A DNA stretch of 64,000 bases from Rhodoblastus sp963736175 (GCA_963736175.1 CAVTNU010000035.1:1-64000), one strand, 5' to 3'; shown: positions 45,015 through 53,972, counted from the stretch's first letter. Made by a program: numbers and translations. Notes: a model not told the origin generated them from the sequence alone.

Positions 45015-45455
45015 ATGCCCGTAGCCCACATCAATCTTCTCAAAGGCCATTCCCGGCTCGTGCTGCAGCAGATCATCGCGGAAACGTCCGATGCGATGGC
45101 GCGCATTCTCGAAGCGCCAAAGGACCGCCTCCTGGTTTGGATCACCGAGCACGATCCCGGACTTTGGGGTGTCGCCGGCGCGCCGGCTGAACAGGCGCTC
45201 GCGCGCGCGGCGCGTGAGGACGTCGAAATGCCCTTCGTGCAGATGGTGTTGATGGAGGGCCGGCCCAAGGAGCAACACCATCGCATGATCGAGGAAATCT
45301 CCGCCATCATCCACGGCGCGCTCGGAACGGACAAGAACCGCATCCGCATTCATATCGCCTCGGCGAACCCCGATTTCTGGGGCATCGGCGGCGTGCCCAG
45401 CTCCATCAGCCGCGCCAAGGAGATCGAGGCGCGCCGGCTGCAACAGAACGCCTGA
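45015..45455 (+). CDS. Tandem-domain 4-oxalocrotonate tautomerase family protein
   Basis: 146 residues, twice the length of 4-OT (62). GGGAG stands 7 bases before the ATG at 45015. Two similar halves are visible. The first starts MPVAHINLLKGHS, so after Met removal Pro is N-terminal and can be the catalytic base; it ends with RLLVWITEHDPGLWGVAG. The second starts at about residue 72 with MPFVQMVLMEGRPKEQHHRM and ends RIRIHIASANPDFWGIGG; its Pro is internal and cannot act as a free amine. The EGRPKEQ block is the classic 4-OT motif. It would tautomerise 2-hydroxymuconate to oxalocrotonate for DmpH. It is the last gene of the operon. Fused trimeric tautomerases of this kind are known, for instance in the cis-CaaD group. 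Confidence 0.8.
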   Translation: MPVAHINLLKGHSRLVLQQIIAETSDAMARILEAPKDRLLVWITEHDPGLWGVAGAPAEQALARAAREDVEMPFVQMVLMEGRPKEQHHRMIEEISAIIHGALGTDKNRIRIHIASANPDFWGIGGVPSSISRAKEIEARRLQQNA

Positions 45456-45822
45456 ACGCGCAAAGCGTTCGGCTTGGTCGACGCGGACGTCGGCGAGCGG
45501 GTCGGAGCGGCCGCGCGGAACGACCGCGCCGGCGGCGCGCGTCGCCGCGAATATCTCCAATTTGAACGGGCTCCAAAACTTAACCAGCGACCGCTGAAAT
45601 CGTTCAGAAAACCGTCTAAAACATGCTGATATCGCGTAGCGTCAACATTCTTTTTTTGTCTTGCGTCAATTAGCCTCAGGTTGATCGATAGAGGCAAAGC
45701 AATAGCGCGACGATAGTTCTATCTGGTAGTTTCTCGCGAAAAAAACCAACCATGTTGATGCCGGTTCGTTTTGCGCCAACCTCAAAACCCGAGTAAAGTC
45801 CGAGCTATATCGGCTTTCGAAA
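45456..45822. other. Intergenic region between the meta-cleavage operon and the glycan cluster
   Basis: No gene. A short hairpin GAACGC-GCAAA-GCGTTC (about 45454-45470) directly at the tautomerase stop may end the operon but lacks a T run. A 12-bp palindrome GATAGTTCTATC lies at 45712-45723. The second half is relatively AT-rich and probably holds the promoter of the GT25 gene. Confidence 0.45.
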
Positions 45823-46698
45823 TTGGCAGCGGCAAAAGCGAGTTCGACAATTCCGACCCAAAAAATTCCAGCCTATGTCGTGAACCTTGAACGCAGCTTC
45901 GATCGGCTTGCCTTGATGCGCGATGTTTTCGGGCGTGCCGGCGTGACGTTCGATCGCATCGCGGCGGTTGACGGATGGGCGCTGAACGAAGCCGAGCGCG
46001 CGATATTTCTTTCCGAACACGAAGACTATTCTTTGGAGCCCGGTGAAATCGGCTGTTTTTTAAGCCATTTCGCCGCATGGAAGGAAATCGTCGCACAAGA
46101 GCACACCTACGCCGCCGTCTTCGAGGACGACGTCCGCCTCGCCGACAGCTTGCGGTCGTTGCTGACCGCCGACGACTGGATTCCGAAAGACGCGGACATC
46201 GTCAAACTGGAAACGCATGACGAACTCGTCGTACTCGGCCCCGAAATCTTGCCCGCGCCCTCGGAATATACGCTGCACGCGCTACATTCTCGCCACCTTG
46301 GCGCGGCCGGCTACATCCTTTCCAGACAAGGCGTCCGCAAGCTCCTGCAAAACTATGCGCGGATGACCGGTCCCGTCGATCATGAATTGTTCGATCCCAA
46401 GCATAAAGTGTTCAGCCTGCTTGCCGCCTACCAGCTGACGCCCGCCGCTTGCATTCAAATCCGTCTCTGCCCGGAAGACCCGAATTATAACCGTCTGACG
46501 TCGACCATCGTCAGCCGGTTTTACGCAAAAAACAGGTATATTTCCTTTTACAGGAAAATCATTCGTGAAACAGTTCGGCCATTCAAACAACTGTCGGCGC
46601 GTTTAAACCGGAAATTGCAATGCCTCACTAATAAATTATTCGTGACGATGGTTCCCTATACGGGGGATCGCGGCGACGCCTCACATGAAAACGGTTGA
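45823..46698 (+). CDS. Glycosyltransferase family 25 protein
   Basis: 291 residues. The only good early start is a TTG at 45823 just before the conserved N-terminus (KIPAYVVNLERSFDRL); an ATG further in would cut that block, and the ribosome site is weak. GT25 (LPS core/O-antigen type) landmarks: FGRAGVTFDRIAAVDGWALN, PGEIGCFLSHFAAWKEIV and the DxD-like AAVFEDDVRLAD, then LHSRHLGAAGYILSRQG. The C-terminal 60 residues are basic and might associate with the inner membrane. It probably adds a sugar to a lipopolysaccharide or surface glycan in the cytoplasm. It heads a set of glycan genes on the same strand, though 327 bases separate it from the next. Confidence 0.8.
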   Translation: MAAAKASSTIPTQKIPAYVVNLERSFDRLALMRDVFGRAGVTFDRIAAVDGWALNEAERAIFLSEHEDYSLEPGEIGCFLSHFAAWKEIVAQEHTYAAVFEDDVRLADSLRSLLTADDWIPKDADIVKLETHDELVVLGPEILPAPSEYTLHALHSRHLGAAGYILSRQGVRKLLQNYARMTGPVDHELFDPKHKVFSLLAAYQLTPAACIQIRLCPEDPNYNRLTSTIVSRFYAKNRYISFYRKIIRETVRPFKQLSARLNRKLQCLTNKLFVTMVPYTGDRGDASHENG

Positions 46699-47025
46699 GT
46701 GTAGCGATTCAAACTCGCTGCATTCAAGCGGCGTTTGCTTCGGAGGCAAGCCGATCCGGGCGAAAGGCTAATTGCGGCGCTTCTGGAAGGGGAGCAACGA
46801 CGGATGCGAAAGCGAGAGAGTCTAAGGTGCGATCAGCCACGGCGCGCGGCGGATGAGTTGAAGGGCCGCGTCGGCTGCCTGTTTACTTGCGCCGTCCCAA
46901 AAACACAGTGGCGACGACCTGCGCAAAGAAAGCCTCCTTTTGGACGGCTCTGAGATGGCGCGGCGTGACGGCCTGCACTAGAACGCCGACACGATCCGCA
47001 TCATGCGAACAAAGCTGTTAGCGCC
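46699..47025. other. Non-coding stretch before the UDP-sugar dehydrogenase gene
   Basis: The only long frame (46735-46953) is Arg-rich, has a poor ribosome site and resembles no protein I know, so I leave it as non-coding. No repeat or transposon remnant is clear. Confidence 0.4.
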
Positions 47026-48303
47026 ATGAACAATCTCGAAGACTTGAAACTGGCCGTCATCGGCCTCGGCTACGTCGGGCTGCCGCTGGCGGCGGCGTTC
47101 GGCAAACGCCGCGAAGTGGTGGGATTCGACGTCGACGTCGCGCGCATCGCGGCGCTGGAGGCGGGACGCGACGCCACTTTGGAGATCACGGAAGAAGACT
47201 TGCGCGCCGCCACGGGCCTGCGCTTCACCGCGCGGATCGACGACCTCGCCGGCTGCAACGTTTTCATCGTCACCGTGCCGACGCCGATCGACGAGCACAA
47301 ACGGCCCGACCTGACGGCGCTGATCGCTGCGTCCGAGACCGTCGGCAAGGTTCTGAAGAAGGGCGATCTCGTGATCTACGAGTCGACCGTCTATCCCGGC
47401 GCGACGGAGGACGATTGCGCGCCCGTGCTCGAGCGGACATCCGGTCTTGTCTTCAACCAGGACTTTTATCTCGGCTACAGCCCTGAACGGATCAATCCGG
47501 GCGACAAGCGGCGCCGACTGGCCGACATCATAAAAGTCGTTTCAGGCTCGACGCCGGAGGTCGCCGATCTGATTGACTGGCTCTACCGCCAAATCATTCC
47601 CGCCGGCACGTACAAGGCCGAAAGCATCAAAGTCGCCGAAGCCGCGAAAGTGATCGAAAACACCCAACGCGACCTGAATATCGCCTTGGTCAACGAGTTG
47701 GCGATCATCTTCAACCGCATGGGCCTCGACACCGAAGCCGTTTTGCGCGCCGCCGGCACCAAGTGGAATTTTCTGCCGTTCCGTCCGGGTCTCGTCGGCG
47801 GACATTGCATCGGCGTCGATCCTTATTACCTGACGCACAAAGCGGTGGCGCTTGGCTATCACCCCGAAATCATCCTTGCCGGACGGCGCCTGAACGACCG
47901 CATGGGCGCCTATGTCGGATCGCAACTTATCAAGGCGATGATCAAATGCCGCATTCAAGTCGAAGGCGCCCGCGTGCTGGTCATGGGTCTGACGTTCAAG
48001 GAAAATTGCGCCGACCTACGCAACTCACGCGTCATCGACATCGTTCGCGAACTGCGCGACTATAATGTTTGCGTCGACGTTTTCGATCCCTGGGCCGACG
48101 GTGAGGAGGCGCGCCGTCAATATGGCCTAACGCCGATCGCCGAGCCGCGGCGCGGCCATTATGACGCCGTCGTCCTTGCGGTGGCGCATGAAAAATTCAG
48201 AGAGATGGGCGCGAAAGCGATCCGCGCGGTTTGCAAGACCGAGCACGTTCTCTACGATCTGAAATACCTCCTGCGGCCAGACGAATCGAACTTGCGTCTC
48301 TAA
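47026..48303 (+). CDS. tviB: UDP-N-acetyl-hexosamine 6-dehydrogenase (TviB/WbpO-like)
   Basis: 425 residues of the UDP-glucose/GDP-mannose dehydrogenase family. Oxidises C6 of a UDP-HexNAc with two NAD+ to the uronic acid, a precursor of Vi-like and O-antigen aminouronate polymers. Domains: NAD-binding LAVIGLGYVGLPLAAAFGK, FIVTVPTPIDEHKRPDLTAL, the STVYPGATEDDC loop, LGYSPERINPGDKRRRL, central KVIENTQRDLNIALVNELA, and the catalytic Cys block GLVGGHCIGVDPYYLTHKA. The C-terminal domain starts with VMGLTFKENCADLRNS. The INPGDK and IGVDPYYLTHKA forms suit the TviB/WbpO branch. The 4-epimerase gene follows at 14 bases. Confidence 0.9.
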   Translation: MNNLEDLKLAVIGLGYVGLPLAAAFGKRREVVGFDVDVARIAALEAGRDATLEITEEDLRAATGLRFTARIDDLAGCNVFIVTVPTPIDEHKRPDLTALIAASETVGKVLKKGDLVIYESTVYPGATEDDCAPVLERTSGLVFNQDFYLGYSPERINPGDKRRRLADIIKVVSGSTPEVADLIDWLYRQIIPAGTYKAESIKVAEAAKVIENTQRDLNIALVNELAIIFNRMGLDTEAVLRAAGTKWNFLPFRPGLVGGHCIGVDPYYLTHKAVALGYHPEIILAGRRLNDRMGAYVGSQLIKAMIKCRIQVEGARVLVMGLTFKENCADLRNSRVIDIVRELRDYNVCVDVFDPWADGEEARRQYGLTPIAEPRRGHYDAVVLAVAHEKFREMGAKAIRAVCKTEHVLYDLKYLLRPDESNLRL

Positions 48304-48317
48304 ATGAATGTCCCGCG

Positions 48318-49364
48318 ATGAACCCTTATGCGCGCACAACGGATCGATTGCGAGATTCGCCGAAGACCTGGCTGGTGACCGGGGTTGCCGGCTTTATTGG
48401 ATCGAACTTGCTGGAAACGCTGCTCAAGCTCGATCAGACGGTTATAGGGCTCGACAATTTTTCAACCGGATCGCGCCGCAATATCGACGCCGTCCGACGC
48501 CTGACGAGCGAGGCGCAATGGGGGCGCTTTCGCTTCAACGAGGGCGACATCTGCTCGTTTGACGATTGCCGGCGCGCCTGCGTCGGCGTCGATTATGCTC
48601 TGCATCAGGCTGCGATTGGATCGGTGCCGCGCAGCCTGTCCGACCCGATCGCGACCAACGCCGCCAATATTTCCGGCTTCCTGAATATGCTGGTCGCCGC
48701 GCGCGAGGCGGGAATCAAACGATTTGTCTACGCCGCTTCGAGTTCGACATATGGCGACCATCCGCACCTGCCGAAGGTCGAAGAGACGATCGGGCGGCCG
48801 TTGAGCCCCTATGCCGTGACCAAGGTCGTCAACGAGCTTTATGCCGACGTATTCGCCCGCTGTTACGGTTTCGACTCGATCGGTTTGCGTTATTTCAATG
48901 TCTTTGGCCCACGCCAGGATCCCGACGGCGCCTATGCGGCGATCATCCCGAAATGGACGAAGGCCATGATCAAGGGCGAGCCCGTCTTTATCAATGGCGA
49001 TGGCGCGACGAGCCGGGACTTCACCTTTGTCGACAACGCAATTCAGATGAACCTGCTCGCCGCCACGGTCGAGGCGCGCGCGGCGGTCAATCAGGTCTTC
49101 AACGTCGCGGTCGGCGAACGCACGACGCTGAACGCGCTTCACGAAGCACTGCGCGGGCTGCTGGCCCCTCGTTTTCCGCATTTGCTGACCGCCCAGCCGC
49201 AGTACCGCGAATTCCGCGCCGGCGACGTGCTGCACAGCCAGGCCGACATGACCAAGGCGAGAACGCTGCTCGGTTATGAGCCGAGCCACGATTTCGCCGC
49301 GGGTCTGGCGCTGGCGGCGGCGTCCTACGTCGCCGCCTATGGAGACGCGACGACGCTTGCTTGA
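48318..49364 (+). CDS. tviC: UDP-HexNAc(A) 4-epimerase (TviC/WbpP-like)
   Basis: 348 residues, an extended SDR acting on UDP-sugars. Landmarks: TWLVTGVAGFIGSNLLETLL (GxxGxxG), GLDNFSTGSRRNID, ALHQAAIGSVPRSLSDP, AASSSTYGDHP with catalytic Ser, PLSPYAVTKVVNELYADVF with the YxxxK pair, and LRYFNVFGPRQDPDGAYAAV-type (here GAYAAI) IPKWTKAM. These forms match the WbpP/TviC group, which interconverts UDP-GlcNAc(A) and UDP-GalNAc(A). It is 14 bases after the dehydrogenase gene, a tviB-tviC pair able to make UDP-GalNAcA, as in Vi antigen synthesis. Confidence 0.88.
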   Translation: MNPYARTTDRLRDSPKTWLVTGVAGFIGSNLLETLLKLDQTVIGLDNFSTGSRRNIDAVRRLTSEAQWGRFRFNEGDICSFDDCRRACVGVDYALHQAAIGSVPRSLSDPIATNAANISGFLNMLVAAREAGIKRFVYAASSSTYGDHPHLPKVEETIGRPLSPYAVTKVVNELYADVFARCYGFDSIGLRYFNVFGPRQDPDGAYAAIIPKWTKAMIKGEPVFINGDGATSRDFTFVDNAIQMNLLAATVEARAAVNQVFNVAVGERTTLNALHEALRGLLAPRFPHLLTAQPQYREFRAGDVLHSQADMTKARTLLGYEPSHDFAAGLALAAASYVAAYGDATTLA

Positions 49365-49440
49365 CTTGCTTCGGCAAAGTATCAAGGTTCGCCGAACTCA
49401 ATGGAAACTTGAAATTCGGTGAGGATTTGGAGAGCCGCCC

Positions 49441-50262
49441 ATGGCGCGTCCCGCAATCCTGTTTTTTCGCGACGACCGCGCAACGAGACTGTCGATGCTC
49501 AACACCTTGCGCGAAAAGTTGCGGCGCTACCGGCAAATCCGGGCGATGCCGCGCGTCGCGACTATCGCCACCATGCCAACGCGGCTGGAATCGTTTGAGC
49601 AGGTCGTCGAAAGAATATTGCCGCAAGTCGATCGCCTGCACGTTTTTCTGGACAGGTTTGAAACTGTTCCCGACTTCCTATTGAACAACAGCAAGATCGT
49701 CATCCTGCGCTCGCAGGAAGCCGGCGATCTCCACGCCTCGGGGCGATTTCTCGTCTTGCAGGCTCTCGACACGCCGTCGATCGTCGTCGTTGTCGACGAC
49801 GATATCCGCTATCCGGCAAACTACGTCGCAAGACTGGTCAACCAGCTCGCCATACGCTCCGGCGACGCTGTCGTCGGCGTGCATGGAACCCAATTTACGC
49901 CGCCCTTCCTGTCCTATGTCGCCGACTTGCACAGAAGCCCGTTCTTCTTCCACCATTCGAAATCCAAAGTCATGGACGAATTGGGTTGCGGCACGTGCGC
50001 CTTTTTGTCCGACGTCATGAATTTCGACATCAGAACATGGCTGTATACGGACGCGAACGACATCCAGTTGGCGCTCGAAGCGAAGAGGCGGCGGCTGCCG
50101 CTCGTCTGCATCAAGCGCCGCAGCAACTGGCTGCGGCCCATTGGCGAGGAACAGCCCGACAGCATCTGGGTCAAGACGAAGGCTGACCACAGCCGGCAGA
50201 CCGCTCTGATGCGAATCTTGATGAGCGACGCCATCGCCGGCATCGAAACGCCGCCGAATTAG
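49441..50262 (+). CDS. Glycosyltransferase with DDD motif (GT-A fold)
   Basis: 273 residues; GGAGAG lies 8 bases before the ATG at 49441. After a short basic N-terminus comes VATIATMPTRLESFEQVV, PQVDRLHVFLDRFETVPDFL and IVVVVDDDIRYPANYVARLV. The last is the DDD metal/UDP-sugar site of a glycosyltransferase group found in capsule and O-antigen clusters, also marked by VVGVHGTQF, DELGCGTCAFLSD, and TDANDIQLALEAKRRRLPLV before CIKRRSNWLRP. It probably transfers a sugar from a nucleotide donor to a glycan in the cytoplasm. Position after the UDP-GalNAcA genes and before a PIG-L deacetylase makes a shared glycan likely. Confidence 0.72.
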   Translation: MARPAILFFRDDRATRLSMLNTLREKLRRYRQIRAMPRVATIATMPTRLESFEQVVERILPQVDRLHVFLDRFETVPDFLLNNSKIVILRSQEAGDLHASGRFLVLQALDTPSIVVVVDDDIRYPANYVARLVNQLAIRSGDAVVGVHGTQFTPPFLSYVADLHRSPFFFHHSKSKVMDELGCGTCAFLSDVMNFDIRTWLYTDANDIQLALEAKRRRLPLVCIKRRSNWLRPIGEEQPDSIWVKTKADHSRQTALMRILMSDAIAGIETPPN

Positions 50263-50342
50263 CGGCGCGCGGCGAGCGGGACGATCCCGCTCTCATATCC
50301 GACGAAGGGTGCGGCGGCGCCGACGTCCGCCAGGGACGGGTA

Positions 50343-51107
50343 ATGGACGTTTATCTGCAGCCGCATTCGGACGACATCTGTTTTTCGCTCGGCGGTCTGG
50401 CCGAACGACGACGACGCGGCGTTCTTCTCACGGCGCTGCCGATTTCCGGCTATGTTCCGCTTGGCCCGGGACAACGGCCGCCTTCCGCCGAAATCGTCAC
50501 GCAAACGCGTATGCAGGAAGACCGGGCGTTTAGCCAGGCGTGCGGACTTGAGGCGCGGTTCCTCGCCATCCCCTGCGGCTCCTCCGCGGGATATGGCTCT
50601 TTCGATCTCGACCGGCTCGATGAAAACCTTGAACGCGTCAAAGCGCCGATCCAAGCCGAACTGCTGCGTTTGGCGGCGGAAAGCGGATCGCCCGAGCGGT
50701 CCTGGCTGTTTTGTCCCGCCGGCATTGGCGGCCATGTCGACCACGTCGCGATCCTGAAAGCGATCGTCGAAGATTACGATCGGCTGTCGGAACGCTATCG
50801 CATCGCCTTTTATGAGGACCTGCATTACGCGTCCAACGCCAAGGCGCGGAAAGTCGGGATCGCGCGATTGCGCCAGATCGCGACGGTGCGGAGGCTGCGG
50901 CGGCGCTCCCTGTCGCTCGGCGCGGGCGGCGGCGTCCGAAAACGCGCGTTGATAAACCTTTATCCGAGCCAGTTTCTCGAACCGCCCCGGAACCTGAAAT
51001 CCTTCACGCCGGCGGTTTGGCCCTGGTCCGCTCCGCATGAAGCGATCTGGAGCGAGGACTGGGAAGCGGCGTCCGACCTGGACGCCGACGGCAGCGTGAC
51101 GCATTGA
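50343..51107 (+). CDS. PIG-L family deacetylase
   Basis: 254 residues. The N-terminal motif PHSDDICFSLGG (about residues 7-18) and the later GGHVDHVAI are the PHxDD and HxxH zinc sites of the PIG-L/LmbE family, which removes the N-acetyl group from GlcNAc-type sugars. AGGGACGGG precedes the ATG at 50343. There is no signal peptide, so it would act in the cytoplasm on a sugar-nucleotide, lipid-linked or LPS-core sugar. As the last gene of the glycan cluster, it could give a free amino sugar on the surface glycan; that is inference. Confidence 0.82.
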   Translation: MDVYLQPHSDDICFSLGGLAERRRRGVLLTALPISGYVPLGPGQRPPSAEIVTQTRMQEDRAFSQACGLEARFLAIPCGSSAGYGSFDLDRLDENLERVKAPIQAELLRLAAESGSPERSWLFCPAGIGGHVDHVAILKAIVEDYDRLSERYRIAFYEDLHYASNAKARKVGIARLRQIATVRRLRRRSLSLGAGGGVRKRALINLYPSQFLEPPRNLKSFTPAVWPWSAPHEAIWSEDWEAASDLDADGSVTH

Positions 51108-51178
51108 AAACAACTTTGACTATGGGATCAGGCGCCGAAGCCGAATGACGGTTTATTCGCCAAATCGCTCGCGGCTCG

Positions 51179-51209
51179 AAAAAAACGCGCCGTCAACAAT
51201 GGCGGCGCG
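51179..51209 (-). terminator. Intrinsic terminator of the btuB unit (minus strand)
   Basis: Read on the minus strand: CGCGCCG / CGGCGCG stem (51203-51209 with 51186-51192) followed by seven T, downstream of the small membrane protein gene. Confidence 0.8.
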
Positions 51210-51283
51210 CATTCGATCCGGAATGGCGCGGTCATCGCGCCGCCTTGCGGCGAACGCGGCGGAAACCGCCGCGATCGACGATA

Positions 51284-51838
51284 TCAGGCGTGCCGCAAGG
51301 CAAGACCGGCTTGGAGTCTGCGGCCGAGCTCCGTGCGCCCGACAAGCGCCTTGACCGCGAAGAAAGCGGCAAACGCCGCGGCGTTGATCAGGAAAACGCG
51401 CGTCACGTCGGCCGGCGTGAAATGCGACACGTCGGTTCCGCTGAGGAGGCTCGCGGCGTAGATCGAGGCTTCATAGACGACGAAAGCTGAAACGAAACCC
51501 GCGACGGAGCCGGCGACTCCGCGACCACGCGCCAGGACGGCTTGAGCCGCGGCCAGCGACAGCAACGCGATGACGCCGAACACGGCGCCCCAGGCGAACG
51601 TGCTCACATCCATCGGATAGTTCAGGCAGGCGAAGCCGACAATCTGATTGACCAGCCAGATGGCGACGACGGCGGCGACGGCGGCGCGACGATCGAAAAG
51701 CATGGCGGACATCGCGGCGAAGGCCGCGAGCGGGAGGGCGCAGGCGAAACCGAAAGTGAGCGCCACGCTCGCCGCGACGAGCAGAAGCGCGCCAATCCAT
51801 TCAGGACGGAGATAGACCGGCTTGGAAGACGCATTCAT
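51284..51838 (-). CDS. Small polytopic membrane protein in the B12 unit, possible BtuM-like cobalamin transporter
   Basis: 184 residues; the leader sequence has AGGAGG just before the ATG at 51838. Five or six hydrophobic segments are visible (IGALLLVAASVALTFGFACA, AAVAAVVAIWLVNQIVGFAC, FAWGAVFGVIALLSLAAAQA, GSVAGFVSAFVVYEASIYAA, RVFLINAAAFAAFFAVKALV). It follows btuB by 130 bases on the same strand, with the terminator after it, so it sits under the cobalamin riboswitch. A solitary membrane protein of this size next to btuB fits the BtuM type of cobalamin transporter, where a Cys in a loop binds cobalt; here Cys71 in GFACLNYPMDVSTFAWG is the candidate. I am not certain of the family assignment, and a cobalt-related role or another function is possible. 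Confidence 0.5.
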   Translation of the reverse strand: MNASSKPVYLRPEWIGALLLVAASVALTFGFACALPLAAFAAMSAMLFDRRAAVAAVVAIWLVNQIVGFACLNYPMDVSTFAWGAVFGVIALLSLAAAQAVLARGRGVAGSVAGFVSAFVVYEASIYAASLLSGTDVSHFTPADVTRVFLINAAAFAAFFAVKALVGRTELGRRLQAGLALRHA

Positions 51839-51968
51839 GTTTGACCTCCTGAGATCGACGCCAAATGCGCCGTGGGACTGAAAGGAGCGGGCGGGCCGCG
51901 AAAGTTGAGGCTCTATGACGCCGGACGCCGGCCTCGCCTTGGGCGATCAAGGGCAAGGGCGATGCTCA

Positions 51969-53972
51969 TCACCACTCGTATTTGACCCCGCCGTACACGG
52001 AACGGCCGGGCGTGCCGTAATTCAGGACTTCTTCGTAGCGGACATTGCCGAGGTTCTCAATCCGGCCGAATAGGGAAACGCCGTGATCCAATTTGTAGTT
52101 CGCGAAAAGATCGATTTTCGCATAGGCCGGCAGAACAACCCGGTCATAATTGATGAAATCGTAGTCCGGGTTCGCGCCGACCACGATAACCCGCGCTTCG
52201 AGTTCGAGTTTCGGAACGCCCGTATAGATCGCCGAAACCGACCCCTTGTCGCGCGGGTGATGCAGAAGCTGGAGCTGCGTCGTCAGATCCCGCGCGTCGA
52301 GATAGGTGTAGCTCGCGCGCAGGCGAAAGACGTCGGGAATGACCGAGGCCTCGCCCGACAGCTCGATCCCCTGCGTCCTTGCGCGCCCGACATTGTAATA
52401 GCAGCCAAAGACCTGCGTGCTGGTGCATGTGGGGGCATAGCCGTAATCGATCAGGTTTCGATAGCTATTTTCGAAATAGCCGACAGACGCCGTCACGCGG
52501 CCGTTCAACAGCTTCTGGTCAACGCCGACGTCATAGCCGGCGCTCTGCTCGGGGTTCAAAGACGGATCGCCGTACTGGCTGAAGCGCTGATAGAGCGAGG
52601 CGACCTTTGCGCCCGTGCCCGCGGAGGCGCGCAGCTTCGTGCCGGTTTCCTCGATCCGATAGGCGACAGTCGAGCGCCAGGTGTCGAACGTGCGGTTGCC
52701 TGGAACCGCGTCGATGCGTCCGCCATAGGTGAAGTCGAGGCGATTGAACAGCGTGAACTGGTGCTGGGCGAAAACGGAATTGGTCGTCTGCGACGCGTCC
52801 AAGGGCGTGAACGCGCCCGGCGTATCGGGCTCCTGCGCTGTCCTGGCCGTCTCCGTTTCGGTCTTCGCGCCAAACGTCGCGAGGCCGAACGCGCCAAGCT
52901 TCAAATCGCCCTGGTATTCGACGCCTTGACGCCCGCCACGGTAGCCCGTCCGGCAGTTCAGACTGTTGCCGCTCGCATCGTAACAACCCTCGGTCTGCCA
53001 GATATCCCTGTTCGTCTCGTTGCCGAACAAGGTCAGGCGATTGTGGAGCAACTTGTCGAAAGCATCGACGTCGGCGCGCAGATAGCCCTGAAAGGAGGCG
53101 ACGTTCTGGCGATTGAAGCCGTTGAAGACATCCGAAGCGACGTAAGCGTAAGGATTGTCGAAATGGATGCCGCTGTCATAGCCGTTGAACGACCCCTCGA
53201 CCGAGATGTCCTCGGTCGGATGATAAACGAGCCTGGCCGTGCCGCCGCCCTTGTTGGCTGGCTCGATGGAGGGAAGCGGCGGCAGCGGCGTGACGCCGTC
53301 TCCGATCGTCAGCGGTCCTTTGACGCGATAGCCGTAGCCGGGGAAACCATCGGTGTGCACGCCGTCGATCGAAAAGGCGTAGGACCAGTCGCCCTGCCTG
53401 CCGAAGGCGTCCGCGCGGGTATGAACCGTGCCGTAGCTTCCGCCTTCGACCGACACCGAACCATGCGGCTCGCCTTGGCCCTGGCGCGTGATGATATTGA
53501 TGACGCCGCCCATGGCGTCGGAGCCGTAAAGAGCCGATTGCGGGCCTCGCAAGACCTCAATTCGCTCGATATTGTTTGTCGTGAATCCACCCAGATCGAC
53601 AGATCCATCGGTGACGCTGGGATCGCCAATCCGGACGCCATCGATCAGGACCAGGGTTTGCCCCGGACTGGAGCCGCGCAGGGAGACGGAGGTCGCCGAG
53701 CCCACGCCGCCGGTTTGGGTTATGTCGAGGCCCGGAACCCCACGTAGAACGTCGCCCAAGCCCGTGGAGCCGTATTTGGCGATTTCCTCCGCGCTGACGA
53801 CGGTGATGGCGCTGCCCGACTGCGATTGCGGCTGTTCCGTGCGCGTCGCCGTAACGGTGATTTGGGGGAGCGGCTGCGCGTCGTCGGCGGCGGCGAATGC
53901 TAGAGATGAGGAAATAACGAATAGCGAACCGCCCGCCAAAATGGCGACGCGGCGCTTGGACAGCGTGAACAT
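51969..53972 (-). CDS. btuB: TonB-dependent vitamin B12 receptor
   Basis: 667 residues from the ATG at 53972 (GGAGG 5 bases upstream); a longer upstream frame lies inside the riboswitch and is spurious. Outer-membrane beta-barrel that takes up cobalamins with TonB energy. Signal peptide (KRRVAILAGGSLFVISSSLA), then the TonB box region LPQITVTATRTEQP, the plug domain (TGLGDVLRGVPGLDITQTGG, SPGQTLVLIDGVRIGDPSV, IERIEVLRGPQSALYGSDAM, GGVINIITRQGQGEPHGSVS), the barrel, and a C-terminus GVKYEW ending in an aromatic residue. Assignment to BtuB rather than a siderophore receptor rests on the cobalamin riboswitch just upstream. Confidence 0.9.
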   Translation of the reverse strand: MFTLSKRRVAILAGGSLFVISSSLAFAAADDAQPLPQITVTATRTEQPQSQSGSAITVVSAEEIAKYGSTGLGDVLRGVPGLDITQTGGVGSATSVSLRGSSPGQTLVLIDGVRIGDPSVTDGSVDLGGFTTNNIERIEVLRGPQSALYGSDAMGGVINIITRQGQGEPHGSVSVEGGSYGTVHTRADAFGRQGDWSYAFSIDGVHTDGFPGYGYRVKGPLTIGDGVTPLPPLPSIEPANKGGGTARLVYHPTEDISVEGSFNGYDSGIHFDNPYAYVASDVFNGFNRQNVASFQGYLRADVDAFDKLLHNRLTLFGNETNRDIWQTEGCYDASGNSLNCRTGYRGGRQGVEYQGDLKLGAFGLATFGAKTETETARTAQEPDTPGAFTPLDASQTTNSVFAQHQFTLFNRLDFTYGGRIDAVPGNRTFDTWRSTVAYRIEETGTKLRASAGTGAKVASLYQRFSQYGDPSLNPEQSAGYDVGVDQKLLNGRVTASVGYFENSYRNLIDYGYAPTCTSTQVFGCYYNVGRARTQGIELSGEASVIPDVFRLRASYTYLDARDLTTQLQLLHHPRDKGSVSAIYTGVPKLELEARVIVVGANPDYDFINYDRVVLPAYAKIDLFANYKLDHGVSLFGRIENLGNVRYEEVLNYGTPGRSVYGGVKYEW

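Noticed and set aside
45450..45472. Hairpin at the tautomerase stop as an intrinsic terminator
   Set aside because: Short stem with no T run, so termination there is not supported.
46735..46953. 72-codon frame before the UDP-sugar dehydrogenase
   Set aside because: Poor ribosome site, Arg-rich composition and no family resemblance; no sign of a transposase remnant.
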